Assembly (NCBI GenBank): GCA_946541435.1
Contig: CAMNJK010000004.1
Location: forward strand, 1-21,501
Length of the DNA stretch: 21,501 nt
Direction: 5' to 3'
Source: an uncultured Bacillota bacterium
Lineage (GTDB): Bacteria > Bacillota > Clostridia > Peptostreptococcales > Anaerovoracaceae
Below the pieces are notes generated by a model. The model was not told the DNA's origin, ran no database searches, and worked only from the letters and a program-made list of their open reading frames with translations. Positions 15,487 to 21,501 of this stretch are shown here, in pieces. Position numbers and translations under genes: made by a program. How positions within the stretch are numbered: the first letter of the stretch is position 1; each line of letters begins with the position of its first letter.

Positions 15487-16694
15487 TTTTCTCCTGTTTC
15501 AAGTATCCCGGTGTCCTTGCAAAGAGGACAGGTATACTGCATATCCATATGATCCAGTTCGAAGTTGTTCTCCGTCAGCAGGAAGGCCTTCTCCAGATTG
15601 AGGTCTTCCATTTCCTGACGGATCTTCGAGCCGGCTTTCTTCTTATCCACAACATCAGAGATGATGATCCTGGAAAGCTCGCTGTTCAGCGCGTTCAGTT
15701 CATCATCGATCTGACGGATCCGGGGCACCGCAGCATAGACTTCTCTTTGCCGGGCCGCCGCTTCCCGTTCTTCCTTCTGCCGAAGCAGCTCATAGTATTC
15801 CATGATCTCCCGGCTGGTGGGTTTCCCTGCGCCGGGCTGACCGTTTCCGGTCCTGCCTTCCTGTTTCCAGCTCTGCAGGATCTTGTTGACGTAATTGATG
15901 TTGGGACTGGAGATCCCGGATGTCCGGCTGCAGGCATCCAGCACTGCCTCCAGACTCATCCCCAGACCTTCTTCGCTGAACCAGCTGTCCATGATCCGCT
16001 GTTCTTCTTCCGTGGCGTTTCTGGAAAATCCCAGGGCCTGGAAGACCCGCCGGTGCATGGCATGCCTGCGGTCGTTCCGGGCCAGATATTCCTCCACGGC
16101 AGTCTGCTCCCGGAGTCCCCTGCTGCCCCAGTCCTGCACCAGGGCCGCCACATATTTCAGGTTGTTCTTCTTTTGCTTCTTGGCGTAGCGGAAGGCGTAG
16201 GTGATGACCTCCGGCAAAACCTGGTAGTCATCGATCCATGACAGCACCTTCTGCATCTCCGTGCTGCTGTAGACCCTGCCGGAGATCTGTTCGATATCCG
16301 ACACCATCTGTTTGACCTGAACATCCTCCATCTGCCGGCTGATGCTCTGGGCCGGGGCCTGGGTCCAGCTGCTCTGTCCGTAGAGCTGCTCCTTCAGCAG
16401 GATGAACTCCACATCATAATCAAAGCCGGTCTCGCTGCCCTTGCGGTGTTTGCGGATGACGCCCTGCTTCTCCCAGTAGGTCCAGGCTTTGAGAACGTCC
16501 TCTGCCTCCATGCGCAGGTGCCGCGCCACGTCCGCGTTGGTCAGCTCTACGCCGAGACCCGCGTACATCAGTGAAAACAGATACACCTTCACGTAGTCTC
16601 CCGGCGCGTTAGCCATATATTCATTGATAAACATATTCTCCACCGGCGTATCCAGCAGAAAATAGTCTTTGATCTCTTCTTTATAAAAACTCAT
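15420..16694 (-). CDS. dnaD: DnaD-domain primosomal protein fused to a DnaC-like N-terminal segment
   Basis: The 424-residue protein has a DnaD-type N-terminal winged-helix region (about 10-100) and two DnaD/DnaB_2 helical modules ending in YVAALVQDWGSRG (181-193) and YVNKILQSWKQEGR (268-281), as in Clostridia DnaD proteins that help load the replicative helicase. Residues about 305-424 are different: a basic helical stretch with VPRIRQIDDELNALN (323-337), then a Cys cluster CPLC...CQC (C389, C392, C404, C406) in a CPxCxDTG context. This matches my memory of the N-terminal part of DnaC-type helicase loaders, but the AAA+ ATPase domain that should follow is absent. The start overlaps the dnaB stop (TGATG), implying coupling. 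The 3' end overlaps the M23 gene by 67 bases. Confidence 0.83.
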   Translation of the reverse strand: MSFYKEEIKDYFLLDTPVENMFINEYMANAPGDYVKVYLFSLMYAGLGVELTNADVARHLRMEAEDVLKAWTYWEKQGVIRKHRKGSETGFDYDVEFILLKEQLYGQSSWTQAPAQSISRQMEDVQVKQMVSDIEQISGRVYSSTEMQKVLSWIDDYQVLPEVITYAFRYAKKQKKNNLKYVAALVQDWGSRGLREQTAVEEYLARNDRRHAMHRRVFQALGFSRNATEEEQRIMDSWFSEEGLGMSLEAVLDACSRTSGISSPNINYVNKILQSWKQEGRTGNGQPGAGKPTSREIMEYYELLRQKEEREAAARQREVYAAVPRIRQIDDELNALNSELSRIIISDVVDKKKAGSKIRQEMEDLNLEKAFLLTENNFELDHMDMQYTCPLCKDTGILETGEKCQCYEAVTREKIEQITAPRRQ

Positions 16695-18025
16695 CAGAAA
16701 TTGCCCATGCTTCCTGCGCTGTCCACGAACTTGGTGATCTTCTCCAGCCAGGCCACCTTGACGGTGCCTGTGGGACCGCTCCGCTGCTTGGCTATGATCA
16801 CTTCGCATTCGCCCGGCACGGCTTCTTCCTTATTATAATAGTCGTCGCGATACAGGAAGAGGACGATGTCCGCGTCCTGCTCGATGGATCCGGATTCCCT
16901 CAGGTCGGACAACATGGGTCTGTGGTCCGTTCTGGTCTCCGGCGCCCGGGAAAGCTGGGAAAGCACGATCACCGGGCAGTCCAGCTCTCTGGCCAGCAGC
17001 TTCAGGTTCCGGGAGATCACGGAGATCTCCTGGGTACGGGAGTCCGCCCGCCCTTCCGGATTCATCAGCTGCAGATAGTCGATGATGACCAGGTCCAGGC
17101 CGGCCTCTGCCTTGAGGCGCCGGCACTTGCTCTTCATCTCCATGATGCTGACCCCGGCGGTATCATCGATATGGATATTGGCCCTGGACAGAATATCCAG
17201 GGCATCATTGATATCGTCCCAGTCCCGGCGCTGCAGCTTGCCTTTTTTGAGGCTCTGCATGTCCACCCGGGATTCCATGGCTAAAAGCCGCTGTCCCAGC
17301 TGCTCCTTGCCCATCTCCATGCTGAAGATCAGCACCGAGGCGCCGCCCTTCACCGCTGCGTTCAGGGCCACCGTCAGGGCGAAGGCTGTTTTTCCCATGG
17401 CGGGACGGGCAGCCAGGATGATCAGGTCTGATTTCTGCAGACCGGAAGTCTTCTCATCCAGGTCGCGGAATCCTGTGGTAACGCCGGTAAGGCCGCCCTC
17501 CATCTGGGCAGCACGGTCGATGATCTCGATGTTCTCCAGCAGCACGTCCCTGATGTGGGTGTACTGGCCCTTCTGTCTTGCCTGGGAGATCTCGAAGATG
17601 CCGCTCTCCGCGTAGTCCAGCAGTTCCCCCGGCGCCATGGATCCTTCGTAGCCCTTGACCACGATATCGTCCGCCACTTCGATCAGCCGCCGGGAAGAAG
17701 CCTTCTCCGCGATGATCTTCGCGTATTCCTCAGCGTTGGCCGTGGTGGGCGTTCCCGAGGAAAGGGTGGCGATGTAGGCTCTTCCGCCCACCATCTCCAG
17801 GGATCCCCGCTTCTTCAGCTCTTCTGAAACGGTCAGGGTGTCCACCGGCGCGTTCCGCCGGGAGAGATCCAGGATGGCGTCAAAGATCTCCCGATGATTG
17901 GCATCATAAAAGTCTCTGGATCTGACGTTTTCCACAACATCAAACAGAGCGTTCTTCGACAGCAGCGCCGCGCCCAGGGCGGAGCGCTCCGCGTCCAGAC
18001 TGTGCGGAGGGATTCTGCCTTCCAT
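16694..18025 (-). CDS. dnaB: replicative DNA helicase DnaB
   Basis: DnaB is the hexameric 5'-to-3' helicase of the replication fork. The 443-residue protein has the N-terminal helical domain starting PPHSLDAERSALGA (6-19), a linker, and the RecA-like domain with Walker A AARPAMGKTAFAL (205-217), Walker B DLVIIDYLQLM, SQLSRAPE and the arginine-finger region ending in AKQRSGPTGTVKV. No intein or truncation is seen. GTAGGAAA precedes the ATG. It lies 16 bases after rplI and overlaps dnaD, giving the usual Firmicutes rplI-dnaB-dnaD order. Confidence 0.96.
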   Translation of the reverse strand: MEGRIPPHSLDAERSALGAALLSKNALFDVVENVRSRDFYDANHREIFDAILDLSRRNAPVDTLTVSEELKKRGSLEMVGGRAYIATLSSGTPTTANAEEYAKIIAEKASSRRLIEVADDIVVKGYEGSMAPGELLDYAESGIFEISQARQKGQYTHIRDVLLENIEIIDRAAQMEGGLTGVTTGFRDLDEKTSGLQKSDLIILAARPAMGKTAFALTVALNAAVKGGASVLIFSMEMGKEQLGQRLLAMESRVDMQSLKKGKLQRRDWDDINDALDILSRANIHIDDTAGVSIMEMKSKCRRLKAEAGLDLVIIDYLQLMNPEGRADSRTQEISVISRNLKLLARELDCPVIVLSQLSRAPETRTDHRPMLSDLRESGSIEQDADIVLFLYRDDYYNKEEAVPGECEVIIAKQRSGPTGTVKVAWLEKITKFVDSAGSMGNF

Positions 18026-18041
18026 TCGTTTCCTACCTCAC

Positions 18042-18488
18042 TTAATCCGCGGTTACCTTGACCTTGACCTTGGCGGAGACGCCTTCAAACAGCTTGATGG
18101 TGACCTTCTGGACACCGGTCTGCTTGATGGGGGCGGGAAGATCGATCTTCTTCTTGTCCACCTTCAGGCCTTCCTGGGATTCCAGGGCATCCGCGATATC
18201 CTTGGAGGTGATGGAACCGAACAGTTTGCCGTTATCTCCTCCCTTGGAATGGATCTCAACGGTGATATTCTCAAGCTTCTCTGCCTGCTTTCTGGCAGCA
18301 GCTTTCTTTTCTTCGTGTTTTTCTTCCGCGATGGCCTTCTGCTTCTCCAGGCTTCTTACGTTGCCCTGGGTCGCTTCCTTGGCCAGTCCCTTGGGCAGCA
18401 GCATGTTGCGGGCATACCCGTCGCTGACCTTGACCACATCGCCGGCCTTGCCTTTGCCTTTAACGTCCTGAGTTAAAATAACGATCAT
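18042..18488 (-). CDS. rplI: 50S ribosomal protein L9
   Basis: The 148-residue protein is full length for L9. It starts MIVILTQDVKGKGKAGDVV, has the N-terminal RNA-binding domain with GYARNMLLPKGLA, the long connecting helix rich in Lys, Glu and Ala, and the C-terminal domain with GKLFGSITSKDIADAL. L9 binds domain V of 23S rRNA at the base of the L1 stalk. A strong AGGAGG lies eight bases before the ATG. It sits 36 bases after gdpP. Confidence 0.97.
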   Translation of the reverse strand: MIVILTQDVKGKGKAGDVVKVSDGYARNMLLPKGLAKEATQGNVRSLEKQKAIAEEKHEEKKAAARKQAEKLENITVEIHSKGGDNGKLFGSITSKDIADALESQEGLKVDKKKIDLPAPIKQTGVQKVTIKLFEGVSAKVKVKVTAD

Positions 18489-18524
18489 ATTTCTAACCTC
18501 CTGGTGAGTAATGTTTCCGGTTAC

Positions 18525-20300
18525 CTAATGTATTGTATCCCGTGATTGTGATGTTTTGAAGAATTCTTCGATATCGTCCAGAATTTCCTGGGGCGACATG
18601 CTGACTCTGGCGCCGGCGGTGTTCAGGTGGCCGCCGCCGCCGTACCTCTCCATGATCCGCTGGACATTGATGGTCCCCAGTGACCGGGCGCTGACCACGG
18701 TCTCCCCGTTCTGATCCTGGCCTGCCACGAAGCTGGCTTCGATTCCCTTGATGGTCAGCAGCTCGTCCGCCACCTGGGAATTCACGATCTGGGTGTTCAC
18801 CTTCTGCCCTTCATGGATGGACATGGCGATCCGGTCGTCGATGATCCTGGCATTGGCCACGCAGGCTGCCCGGATCCGGAAATTCTCCGCGTCTGACTGG
18901 AAGTATCTGCGCACTGTCTGCAGGTCCGCGCCGCAGCGCCGGAGCCAGGAAGCCGCTTCAAAAGTCCGCACGCCGGCCTTCACAGCGAACCGGTTGGTGT
19001 CCAGCATGATCCCCGCCAGGAGGGCGTCCGCCTCCACCTTGGCCAGGGCCTTCTTCTCGCAGGAATACTGGACCACCTCCGCCACCAGCTCTGAGGCTGA
19101 GGAAGCGTAGGGCTCCATATAGGACAGCACCTGATGGGGCAGCACGTCCTCCGCCCGCCGGTGATGGTCGATGACCACCAGGCGCTCGGTGCGTTCGATG
19201 AGGTCCAGACTCTCCACCAGGGTGGGCCGGTGGGTATCCACCACCACCACCAGAGAGTTGTCCACGTATTCGTTCATGGCCTTCTCCTCGGAGACGAACT
19301 CGTAATTACCGGTCTCCCGGGCGTCTTCGACCAGATCCGCCATGGAGGAATCATATTTCCCCAGCACGATATAGGTAGGCTTGCCCACGGTGGCTGCGAT
19401 CCGGCTGACCCCCAGGGCCGCGCCGAAGCAGTCCATATCCGGGTTCTTGTGACCCATGATAAAGATCCTGGAGGACTGTTTCATCAGCGCCTTCAGGGCG
19501 TGGGCGATCAGACGGGATTTGCCCCGGTTGGATCTTTCCGCGCTCTGGGTGACGCCGCCGTAGTACTCCAGATCATCCACATTCTTGATGACCACCTGGT
19601 CGCCGCCCCGGCCCAGGGCGATATCCAGGGCATCCTCGGCGTACCGGTCATTGACGGCCGGCGTCTCTCCGCCGATGCCCACCCCGATGCTCAATGTAAC
19701 GGGGAAATCCTTTCCGGAGTCGATCTTCCGGGCCTCGTCCAGAATGGGGAAACGGTCCTTTTTCATGGCGTCCAGCTGCTCCTGCATCAGGGTGAAGCTG
19801 TACATGTGCTCCTTGTAGCGGGTGATGGCCGCGCCAGCCTTTGCTGCCCAGCCCCGGATGAACTTGTCGATCTGGGTGGTCAGCTCGATCTCCCACTCCT
19901 GCCCGATGTCGGTGTTCAGAGCGTCGTAGTTGTCCACGCTGATCAGCATGATGCAGAGCTTCTGCTTCTCATGGATCTCCTTCAGCGCCTCGAATTCCGT
20001 CACGTCGATGAAATAGAGCAGCAGGGAAGCGGTCTCCCCTTCCCCCAGAAACTTGCCTGCCAGCTTGAACTTCCGATCATTCCGCTCCACGTACATGGGG
20101 CGCTCTTCCCGCACGGCGTCCATGATCACCTGCAGCTTGAGGCCCGTCAGCGCGAAGATGTCGCCGTCCACGATGCCGTCATATTTAAATACTTCCGCGA
20201 TGGTTCCGCTGGCCCGCGTCACCTTCCCCTGCATGTTGATGACACACATGGGGATGGGCGAGTAGCGGCTGATCAATCGCTCGATTCTTCCTGCGTACAT
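18525..20300 (-). CDS. gdpP: GdpP-like cyclic-di-AMP phosphodiesterase without membrane anchor
   Basis: GdpP hydrolyses the second messenger c-di-AMP and so affects wall and osmotic homeostasis. The 591-residue protein has a PAS-like domain (about 5-105), a degenerate GGDEF domain ending GRGGDQVVIKN (230-240), a DHH domain with GHKNPDMD (283-290), VVDTHRP and DHH (378-380), and a DHHA1 domain with GGGGHLNTAGA near the C terminus. Catalytic metal ligands look intact. Typical GdpP starts with two transmembrane helices; this one starts at the PAS domain. The promoter lies only about 57 bases upstream, so no hidden helices precede it. GGGAG lies about eight bases before the ATG. It begins the transcription unit with rplI and dnaB. 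Confidence 0.9.
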   Translation of the reverse strand: MYAGRIERLISRYSPIPMCVINMQGKVTRASGTIAEVFKYDGIVDGDIFALTGLKLQVIMDAVREERPMYVERNDRKFKLAGKFLGEGETASLLLYFIDVTEFEALKEIHEKQKLCIMLISVDNYDALNTDIGQEWEIELTTQIDKFIRGWAAKAGAAITRYKEHMYSFTLMQEQLDAMKKDRFPILDEARKIDSGKDFPVTLSIGVGIGGETPAVNDRYAEDALDIALGRGGDQVVIKNVDDLEYYGGVTQSAERSNRGKSRLIAHALKALMKQSSRIFIMGHKNPDMDCFGAALGVSRIAATVGKPTYIVLGKYDSSMADLVEDARETGNYEFVSEEKAMNEYVDNSLVVVVDTHRPTLVESLDLIERTERLVVIDHHRRAEDVLPHQVLSYMEPYASSASELVAEVVQYSCEKKALAKVEADALLAGIMLDTNRFAVKAGVRTFEAASWLRRCGADLQTVRRYFQSDAENFRIRAACVANARIIDDRIAMSIHEGQKVNTQIVNSQVADELLTIKGIEASFVAGQDQNGETVVSARSLGTINVQRIMERYGGGGHLNTAGARVSMSPQEILDDIEEFFKTSQSRDTIH

Positions 20301-20313
20301 AATATACTCCCGC

Positions 20314-20328
20314 CCGGGCAGGGCCCGG
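20314..20328 (-). promoter_or_regulatory. leader hairpin just upstream of gdpP
   Basis: CCGGGC and GCCCGG form a perfect 6-bp GC stem with a three-base loop, followed directly by GCGGGAG, the presumed gdpP ribosome site. It lies between the predicted transcription start and the start codon and may limit or tune translation. Function is inferred from position alone. Confidence 0.5.
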
Positions 20329-20356
20329 TTTGTTCGTCGGTATAAAACAACATAAT

Positions 20357-20386
20357 ATTATACCATTTCTTCGCTGTCACATACAA
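20357..20386 (-). promoter_or_regulatory. strong sigma-A-type promoter of the gdpP-rplI-dnaB unit
   Basis: On the minus strand TTGTAT (20386-20381) and a perfect TATAAT (20362-20357) are separated by 18 bases, with a TG one base before the -10 (TGGTATAAT). The predicted start near 20350 gives a leader of about 50 bases. It directly follows the rpsR terminator, so it marks a new transcription unit. Confidence 0.85.
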
Positions 20387-20410
20387 CTTATTCAGGATGA
20401 TTGGACTACG

Positions 20411-20457
20411 AAAAAAGGCTGCTGCCTTGACATACAAGATGTCTGTTGCAACAGCCT
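20411..20457 (-). terminator. intrinsic terminator of the rpsF-ssb-rpsR operon
   Basis: On the minus strand AGGCTGTTGC pairs with GCAGCAGCCT (one G-U), and an inner GACAT/ATGTC stem extends the hairpin. Six T (20416-20411) follow. It starts 34 bases past the rpsR stop. Confidence 0.9.
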
Positions 20458-20490
20458 GTTTCTTTCGCAGATCTGTCTGATCGTTTCAGA

Positions 20491-20730
20491 TTAGTCCTGG
20501 GTGTAGGGCAGCAGCGCAACGATACGTGCTCTCTTGATCGCTGTTGTGACCGCTCTCTGGTGCATCGCGCATGTGCCGGTGATTCTCTTCGGAAGGATCT
20601 TGCCTCTTTCGGTGACAAACTTCTTCAGAGTCTCTACATCCTTGTAATCGATCTCTTTGGTTTTATCCGCGCAGAACTGGCAGACCTTACGTCTTCTCAT
20701 GCCGCCGCGCCTTCTGTTATCCATAGCCAT
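20491..20730 (-). CDS. rpsR: 30S ribosomal protein S18
   Basis: The 79-residue protein is full length for S18, which pairs with S6 in the 30S platform. It has the N-terminal basic [15 protein letters not shown] with a CxxC pair, [25 protein letters not shown] and the closing [19 protein letters not shown] segment. The CxxC plus CxxH suggests a zinc-binding (C+) form, which some bacteria have. AAAGGAG lies eight bases before the ATG at 20730; an ATG two codons later is possible, and a 19-codon upstream extension is not family-like. Confidence 0.96.
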   Translation of the reverse strand: MAMDNRRRGGMRRRKVCQFCADKTKEIDYKDVETLKKFVTERGKILPKRITGTCAMHQRAVTTAIKRARIVALLPYTQD

Positions 20731-20753
20731 GGCTGGTTCTCCTTTCATTTCAA

Positions 20754-20808
20754 AGCGAAGCTGTGCTCCCCGCAGGCTGTCCTGCAAAGGCTGGCCTGAT
20801 TCTTCGCT
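20754..20808 (-). promoter_or_regulatory. structured spacer between ssb and rpsR
   Basis: AGCGAAG (20754-20760) pairs with CTTCGCT (20802-20808), and an inner GCAGG (20772-20776) pairs with CCTGC (20781-20785). The structure lies in the 89-base spacer before the rpsR ribosome site and includes an exact TGCAAAGGCTGG at 20783-20794. It may be a transcript-processing or translational control structure, but this is only inference. Confidence 0.4.
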
Positions 20809-20819
20809 GCAGTTTCCTG

Positions 20820-21362
20820 CTAGAATGGAATGTCGTCATCCTGCAGCGCCTGGAATCCTTCCGGAATTCCCTGCGGTCCGTCCGAATACGGATCTTCCTG
20901 CTGGAATCCGCCGGCAGGTGCCTGGCCGCCGAAGCCACCCTGACCGCTCTGGCCGTATCCGCCCTGGGGGCTCTGACCATAGCCGCCGGATCCTCCGTAA
21001 CCGCCGCCGAAGCCGCCCTGGCCGCCTTCGCTCCTGGGTGACAGGAATTCGACATTGCTGGCAATAACGTCGGTCGTGTAAACCTTGTTGCCTTCTTTAT
21101 TTGTGTAGCTGCCGGTCTGGATCCGACCCTGTACAGCTACCTTTCTCCCCTTGGCGAGATATCTGTCGCAGTTCTCAGCCTGCTTACCGAAGACGACCAC
21201 CGGAATGAAACTGGGATTGTCCTCCCATTCCTGGGTCTGCGGATTTCTCCGGCGTTCGTTGACCGCCACGGTGAATCTGCAGACCGCGGTCTGGCTTCCG
21301 CCTGTCGCGTATCTCAGCTCCGGATCTCTCGTTAAATTCCCAATCAGAATAACACTATTCAT
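20820..21362 (-). CDS. ssb: single-stranded DNA-binding protein
   Basis: SSB coats single-stranded DNA at forks and recruits partner proteins through its C-terminal tip. The 180-residue protein has the OB fold (1-110: [37 protein letters not shown]), a glycine-rich linker with repeated GGYGQS and GGFGG units (about 112-155), and an acidic tip DDDIPF that is the canonical partner-binding end. AGAGGG lies seven bases before the ATG. It sits between rpsF and rpsR, the standard order. Confidence 0.97.
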   Translation of the reverse strand: MNSVILIGNLTRDPELRYATGGSQTAVCRFTVAVNERRRNPQTQEWEDNPSFIPVVVFGKQAENCDRYLAKGRKVAVQGRIQTGSYTNKEGNKVYTTDVIASNVEFLSPRSEGGQGGFGGGYGGSGGYGQSPQGGYGQSGQGGFGGQAPAGGFQQEDPYSDGPQGIPEGFQALQDDDIPF

Positions 21363-21397
21363 TTCTTATCCCTCTTGAATTTTTCCGCGTGATCTTC

Positions 21398-21501
21398 TTA
21401 TTTCTCGTCTTTCGCGACGATCATATGTCTGATGACGTGATCGGAAATCTTGAGTCTTCTGTCGAGTTCCTTCGGCAGCGTCGGCGGCGCCTGGAATTCG
21501 A
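21398..21501 (-). CDS. rpsF: 30S ribosomal protein S6, C-terminal part
   Basis: The last 33 codons of S6 enter from the right edge; the 5' part lies outside the window. The translated end reads FQAPPTLPKELDRRLKISDH followed by VIRHMIVAKDEK and a TAA stop, which matches the C-terminal S6 strand and tail. S6 dimerises with S18, encoded two genes later. The ssb start follows 35 bases after the stop. Confidence 0.93.
   Translation of the reverse strand, partial: EFQAPPTLPKELDRRLKISDHVIRHMIVAKDEK

Noticed and set aside
16694..18025. intein or frameshift in dnaB
   Set aside because: The reading frame is continuous, of normal length, and all helicase motifs are in order.
18525..20300. active diguanylate cyclase from the GGDEF-like domain
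   Set aside because: The motif reads GRGGDQ as in GdpP proteins, which is degenerate; a cyclase role is not supported.
19134..20345. 403-codon plus-strand open frame
   Set aside because: Antisense to gdpP, His/Asp/Leu-rich shadow translation.

Overview
The window looks like the chromosome of a GC-rich member of the Clostridia, most likely Lachnospiraceae. This rests on gene order and protein style: rpsF-ssb-rpsR followed by gdpP-rplI-dnaB-dnaD, a LytM/M23-LysM-G5 protein, a DivIC-like protein, rsmA, an LTA synthase-family sulfatase and ispE with a GntR regulator, all with Gram-positive ribosome binding sites. No tRNA, rRNA, CRISPR array, insertion sequence or prophage gene is visible.

Layout. 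A plus-strand DMT-family permease gene (178-1206) is followed by about 565 bases without a convincing gene. That gap holds a GC-rich degenerate tandem repeat (1228-1357), four diverged copies of a short element in nested inverted arrangement (1361-1676), and a perfect 14-bp hairpin (1490-1523). Everything from 1773 to the right edge is on the minus strand. Read in transcription order (right to left): rpsF (partial), ssb, rpsR, a clear intrinsic terminator (20411-20457), a strong promoter (20357-20386), gdpP, rplI, dnaB, dnaD, an M23 metallopeptidase, a DivIC-like protein, rsmA, an LTA synthase-family protein, a GNAT acetyltransferase, tadA, an Ig-like membrane protein, ispE, a GntR/FCD regulator, a second intrinsic terminator (5543-5567), cvpA, a phosphohexomutase, and an NAD(P)HX epimerase-MazG fusion.

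How the genes fit together. The right part is the replication and ribosome block usual near the origin in Firmicutes: SSB, DnaB helicase, a DnaD-type primosomal protein, and S6, S18 and L9. The middle is cell envelope and division: the M23 hydrolase, DivIC-like protein, LTA synthase family member, Ig-like membrane protein and the c-di-AMP phosphodiesterase GdpP. RNA modification (RsmA, TadA), isoprenoid synthesis (IspE) and metabolite repair (NnrE, MazG) fill the rest.

The gene content is ordinary housekeeping. The unusual points are two domain fusions (NnrE-MazG, and DnaD joined to the N-terminal part of a DnaC-like loader without its AAA+ domain), a GdpP without its usual membrane anchor, a 12-base word (TGCAAAGGCTGG) repeated far above chance on both strands, short tandem repeats carrying stop codons at two gene ends, and in-frame low-complexity expansions in several conserved proteins. 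No single undescribed multi-gene system was found; the dispersed word and the repeat cluster at 1228-1676 are the signals least explained by known genes.
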